The notes beneath the pieces are model-generated. The model ran no database searches, was not told the origin of the DNA, and saw only the letters and a list, made by a program, of their open reading frames with translations. This document shows, in pieces, positions 6,319 to 9,110 of a DNA stretch of 9,110 bases. This stretch comes from Prevotella sp. GTDB taxonomy: Bacteria > Bacteroidota > Bacteroidia > Bacteroidales > Bacteroidaceae. The translations under genes and the position numbers were made by a program. Where the stretch lies: positions 1 through 9,110 of the forward strand of contig JAGAPI010000123.1 of assembly GCA_017623335.1 (NCBI GenBank). The letters run 5' to 3'. How positions within the stretch are numbered: the first letter of the stretch is position 1; every line of letters begins with the position of its first letter.

Positions 6319-6368
6319 CAACAACCTAACGGGAAAACTATAACTTAAATAAATTTTAAAAAACAACA

Positions 6369-7670
6369 ATGAGTAAAAATCAAAAGAATGGTAGCATAGT
6401 GGCCATTATCACTATGATGTTTATTTATGCCATGATTTCGTTTGTGACAAATCTTGGTGCTCCAGTTGGTGTAATCTGGAAAAATGTGTTTGAGGGCAGC
6501 TCAACCGTGGGTATGCTCGGTAACATGATGAACTTCCTCGCCTATCTGTTTATGGGTATTCCGGCAGGAAAGATGCTCACAAAATTCGGTTACAAGAAGA
6601 CCGCACTCTATGGTATAGCAACAGGCTTCATCGGAGTTCTGGTACAGTTTATCTCCGGCAAGTTTGAGGTCGGTGTGGCTGCATTCTCAATATATCTGCT
6701 TGGAGCGTTTATCTGCGGTTTTGCGGTATGTATGCTCAACACAGTGGTTAACCCGATGCTCAACCTGCTTGGCGGCGGCGGCAACCGCGGCAACCAGCTC
6801 AACCTTATCGGCGGTACGCTCAACTCACTCTCAGGAACAATCACCCCAATGCTCGTTGGTGCCCTCATCGGTACTGTAACAAAGGAGACACAGATGATGG
6901 ACATCAACCTCGTGCTCTATATAGCTATGGCTGTATTTGCCGGCGCATACGTGGTATTGACATTTATCCCCATCGCCGACCCGGAGATTGGCAAGGTAAC
7001 TTCAGAGACTGTGTTCGAGCACTCTCCATGGGCTTTCCGCCACTTTGTTCTCGGCACAATCGCCATCTTCGTATATGTTGGCGTTGAGATAGGTATCCCT
7101 GGTACTCTTAACTTCTATATTGCCGATACAACGGCACGCGGCGGCGGTGAGGGACTCCTCAATGCGGCTGCCATCGGCGGTTTCCTCGCTGGTACATATT
7201 GGCTGCTCATGCTTGTTGGACGTACAGTGTCCAGCTTCATCGCCGACAAGGTGTCAAGCAAGACCCTTATGACCATTACATCTGGCGTTGGTATGCTTCT
7301 TATCATTTTGGCTATGATTCTCGGAAAATCCTCAACCGTTGCAATGCCTGTATTCACTGGCACATCAGTAGAAATGGTTACAGTTCCTATCGCTGCTCTG
7401 TTCCTCGTTCTTTGCGGACTTTGCACCTCTATCATGTGGGCAAGTATCTTCAACCTTGCAACCGAAGGACTTGGCAAATATTCTGCACAGGGTTCAGGAA
7501 TCTTCATGATGATGGTTGTAGGCGGCGGCGTATTGCCGTTGTTCCAGAACTTCATCGCTGACCAGACAACTTATATGATTTCATACATCGTGCCTCTGCT
7601 CGCAATGGCATACATGTTCTACTACGCCATCATCGGCAGCAAGAACGTGAACAAGGATATTCCAGTATAA
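6369..7670 (+). CDS. Glucose/galactose transporter, MFS superfamily (FHS/FucP-GluP family)
   Basis: This is an inner-membrane sugar:proton symporter of 433 residues, consistent with about 12 membrane helices. Clear hydrophobic segments include residues 10-30, 50-66, 79-95, 103-125, 155-171, 181-201, 225-242, 301-318, 340-360 and 402-422. GKMLTKFGYKKTALYG (67-82) is the motif A-like loop between helices 2 and 3. The segment NPMLNLLGG (128-136) leading to QLNLIGGTLNSLSGTITP (143-160), VGVEIGIPG (237-245) and SIMWASIFNLATEGLGK (354-370) followed by MVVGGGVLP match the fucose/galactose/glucose branch. Position between galM and galK argues for galactose or glucose as substrate; the sequence alone does not settle specificity. 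The start at 6369 is preceded by the A-rich leader AAAAAACAAC, normal for this phylum. galK follows after 25 bases. Confidence 0.92.
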   Translation: MSKNQKNGSIVAIITMMFIYAMISFVTNLGAPVGVIWKNVFEGSSTVGMLGNMMNFLAYLFMGIPAGKMLTKFGYKKTALYGIATGFIGVLVQFISGKFEVGVAAFSIYLLGAFICGFAVCMLNTVVNPMLNLLGGGGNRGNQLNLIGGTLNSLSGTITPMLVGALIGTVTKETQMMDINLVLYIAMAVFAGAYVVLTFIPIADPEIGKVTSETVFEHSPWAFRHFVLGTIAIFVYVGVEIGIPGTLNFYIADTTARGGGEGLLNAAAIGGFLAGTYWLLMLVGRTVSSFIADKVSSKTLMTITSGVGMLLIILAMILGKSSTVAMPVFTGTSVEMVTVPIAALFLVLCGLCTSIMWASIFNLATEGLGKYSAQGSGIFMMMVVGGGVLPLFQNFIADQTTYMISYIVPLLAMAYMFYYAIIGSKNVNKDIPV

Positions 7671-7695
7671 ATATTTAATTAAAACATAAGGAACT

Positions 7696-8844
7696 ATGAA
7701 ACTAACAATCAACGATGTAAGAAGTCGCTTCATCAAGCACTTCGATGGAACAACAGGTTCCATATATGCCGCTCCAGGCCGTATTAACCTCATTGGAGAA
7801 CATACCGACTACAACGGCGGTTTTGTATTCCCCGGTGCAGTACAGCAGGGCATGATGGCTGAGATAAAGCCCAACGGTACACGTATTGTACGTGCATACT
7901 CAATAGACCTGAAGGACTATGCCGAGTTCTCGCTCGATGACGAGAAAGGACCGTCAGCCACCCACTTCCGCTACATCTTCGGTGTATGCCGAGAGATGAT
8001 GGCATTGGGTATTCCTGTTGAGGGATTCAACACAGCATTTGCAGGCGATGTTCCCCTCGGCGCAGGCATGTCATCGTCAGCTGCACTTGAGAGCTGCTTT
8101 GCCTTCGCCCTCGATGACCTCTTCGGCAAGGGCGACACCGACCGTATGACACTGGCAAAGGTTGGTCAGGCAACAGAGCATAAATATATAGGTGTAAACT
8201 GTGGTATCATGGATCAGTTTGCATCTTGCCACGGCAAGGCAAACAACCTCATGCGCCTTGACTGCCGCAGCGGTGAGTTCCAATACTTCCCATGGGATCC
8301 GAAGGGCTACAAGCTCGTACTTGTTAACTCATGTGTGAAGCACGCCCTCGTAGGCTCACCCTACAACGACCGCCGCAACAGCTGCGAGCGTGTGGCAAAG
8401 GCCATTGGCGTGGAGACCCTGCGCGATGCCGACTGGGAGAAGCTGGAGGCAGTAAAAGATAAGATAAGCGAGGAAGACTACAAGCGCGCCAAGTATGTCA
8501 TCGGAGAGTATTTCCGTGTGCTCGCCGTTTGTGAGGCTTTGGAAAAAGGCGACTACGAGACTGTGGGTCAGAAGATGTATGAAACTCATGAGGGACTGTC
8601 GAAGGACTACGAGGTATCTTGCGAGGAGCTCGACTTCCTGAATGATGTGGCTAAAGAGTGCATGGTAACAGGTAGCCGTATCATGGGCGGCGGCTTTGGC
8701 GGTTGTACCATCAACCTCGTTGAGGACGACCTCTACAATCACTTCTGCGAGACAGCGAAGGCAAAGTTCAAGGAAAAGTATGGCAAAGAGCCAGTTATCA
8801 TCGACGTGGTGATAGGTGACGGTGCCCGTAAAATCAGCGACTGA
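7696..8844 (+). CDS. galK: Galactokinase
   Basis: This cytoplasmic GHMP kinase of 382 residues phosphorylates alpha-D-galactose at C1 with ATP, the entry step of the Leloir pathway. The galactokinase signature is APGRINLIGEHTDYNGG (residues 26-42, with R29, E35 and D38). The GHMP ATP loop is GAGMSSSAALE (122-132). GIMDQF carries the catalytic Asp173. The third GHMP motif is MGGGFGGC (330-337). Length and motif order match E. coli GalK. The gene starts 25 bases after the transporter, so the two are probably co-transcribed. AAGGA (7688-7692) precedes the ATG by only 3 bases, closer than a normal Shine-Dalgarno site. The TGA stop is followed at once by TAA in the same frame. A terminator hairpin follows at 8891. 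Confidence 0.97.
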   Translation: MKLTINDVRSRFIKHFDGTTGSIYAAPGRINLIGEHTDYNGGFVFPGAVQQGMMAEIKPNGTRIVRAYSIDLKDYAEFSLDDEKGPSATHFRYIFGVCREMMALGIPVEGFNTAFAGDVPLGAGMSSSAALESCFAFALDDLFGKGDTDRMTLAKVGQATEHKYIGVNCGIMDQFASCHGKANNLMRLDCRSGEFQYFPWDPKGYKLVLVNSCVKHALVGSPYNDRRNSCERVAKAIGVETLRDADWEKLEAVKDKISEEDYKRAKYVIGEYFRVLAVCEALEKGDYETVGQKMYETHEGLSKDYEVSCEELDFLNDVAKECMVTGSRIMGGGFGGCTINLVEDDLYNHFCETAKAKFKEKYGKEPVIIDVVIGDGARKISD

Positions 8845-8890
8845 TAAAATTCATTTGACCTCGCTGTTTTACAGCAAATAAAATAAATCC

Positions 8891-8937
8891 CCAAGGTGGT
8901 CGTAATCATTAATTTGATATGACCACCTTGGTGTTTT
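8891..8937 (+). terminator. Intrinsic terminator after galK
   Basis: A perfect 11-bp stem CCAAGGTGGTC / GACCACCTTGG (8891-8901 with 8921-8931) closes a 19-base AT-rich loop and is followed by TGTTTTATT. It begins 46 bases after the galK stop and marks the end of the galactose locus. Confidence 0.8.
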
Positions 8938-8963
8938 ATTATGCTTTTTTGTTCCTTTTTTCG

Positions 8964-8990
8964 TTTTTAGTGTAAAAAATACACTTAAAA
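8964..8990. repeat. Inverted repeat AGTGTA-N5-TACACT in the upstream region of the last gene
   Basis: AGTGTA (8969-8974) and TACACT (8980-8985) are perfect inverted arms around five A. With one T/T mismatch the symmetry continues through flanking TTTT (8964-8967) and AAAA (8987-8990). AGTGTAA recurs at 9032-9038, and a degenerate copy (ACTGTAAAAAAC) starts at 8990. It could be an operator for the gene starting at 9094, or only AT-rich chance symmetry. Confidence 0.4.
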
Positions 8991-9012
8991 CTGTAAAAAA
9001 CTTAGTTTTTTC

Positions 9013-9043
9013 TTTGTCAGTTCAAAAAAAAAGTGTAATTTTA
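9013..9043 (+). promoter_or_regulatory. Possible promoter for the gene at the right edge
   Basis: TTTG at 9013-9016 and TAATTTTA at 9036-9043 are 19 bases apart. This fits -33 TTTG / -7 TAnnTTTG with one mismatch, in the last base of the -7 box. Transcription would begin near 9050, leaving a leader of about 45 bases. The region is very AT-rich, so a chance match is possible. Confidence 0.4.
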
Positions 9044-9093
9044 CCGACGAAAACCATAACTGAAACATAAAATACTAAAAAATAAGACTAAAA

Positions 9094-9110
9094 ATGAAAA
9101 AATTAACAGC
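9094..9110 (+). CDS. Start of an unidentified gene (3'-truncated)
   Basis: Only the ATG and a few codons (M-K-K-L-T, then GC, which must encode alanine) are visible. An A-rich leader of the type used for Bacteroidetes translation starts (ACTAAAA before the ATG) and a possible promoter precede it. The M-K-K opening would suit a signal peptide of an exported or outer-membrane protein, but five residues cannot identify it. Confidence 0.45.

Noticed and set aside
8863..8875. GCTGT-TTT-ACAGC mini-hairpin after galK
   Set aside because: A 5-bp stem with a 3-base loop and no T-run is too weak to call; the stronger hairpin at 8891-8931 is the likely terminator.

Overview
This window looks like a Bacteroidales chromosome, most likely Prevotella or a close relative. 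The grounds are the gene orders thrA–apgM-like–thrC and galM–sugar transporter–galK, a -33 TTTG / -7 TAnnTTTG style promoter before galM, mostly A-rich translation starts instead of strong Shine-Dalgarno sites, and intergenic repeats (AATGAAG units and GCCCTGAAAGGGC/CCCAGGGCAACGCCCTGGG hairpins) of a kind I associate with this group. All recognised genes lie on the + strand. The genus assignment is inference.

Region 1 (1-3071) is a threonine operon. It holds the 3' end of an aspartokinase/homoserine dehydrogenase gene, an alkaline-phosphatase-superfamily gene of the archaeal phosphoglycerate mutase (ApgM) type that probably acts as the homoserine kinase, and threonine synthase. Gaps of 12 and 7 bases imply co-transcription. 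Together they convert aspartate semialdehyde to threonine, with the classical GHMP-type ThrB apparently replaced by an unrelated enzyme.

Region 2 (3054-3830) has no protein gene. It contains an AATGAAG-type repeat array that begins inside the last codons of thrC, an inverted partner array, the RNase P RNA gene (rnpB, about 400 nt), three 19-nt near-direct repeats, and a REP-like group of three hairpins ending 12 bases before folC.

Region 3 (3831-5063) is folC, encoding folylpolyglutamate/dihydrofolate synthase.

Region 4 (5105-8937) is a galactose uptake and entry locus: a promoter, galM (mutarotase), a strong intrinsic terminator hairpin inside the locus, an FHS-family glucose/galactose transporter, galK (galactokinase) and a final terminator. 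The products import the sugar, interconvert its anomers and phosphorylate it to galactose-1-phosphate. No galT or galE lies in the window.

Region 5 (8938-9110) is an AT-rich upstream region with an inverted repeat and a possible promoter, leading to the first codons of a gene that runs off the end.

Most of the window is ordinary core metabolism. The parts worth a second look are the substituted homoserine kinase, the repeat-packed surroundings of rnpB, and the intra-locus terminator before the transporter.
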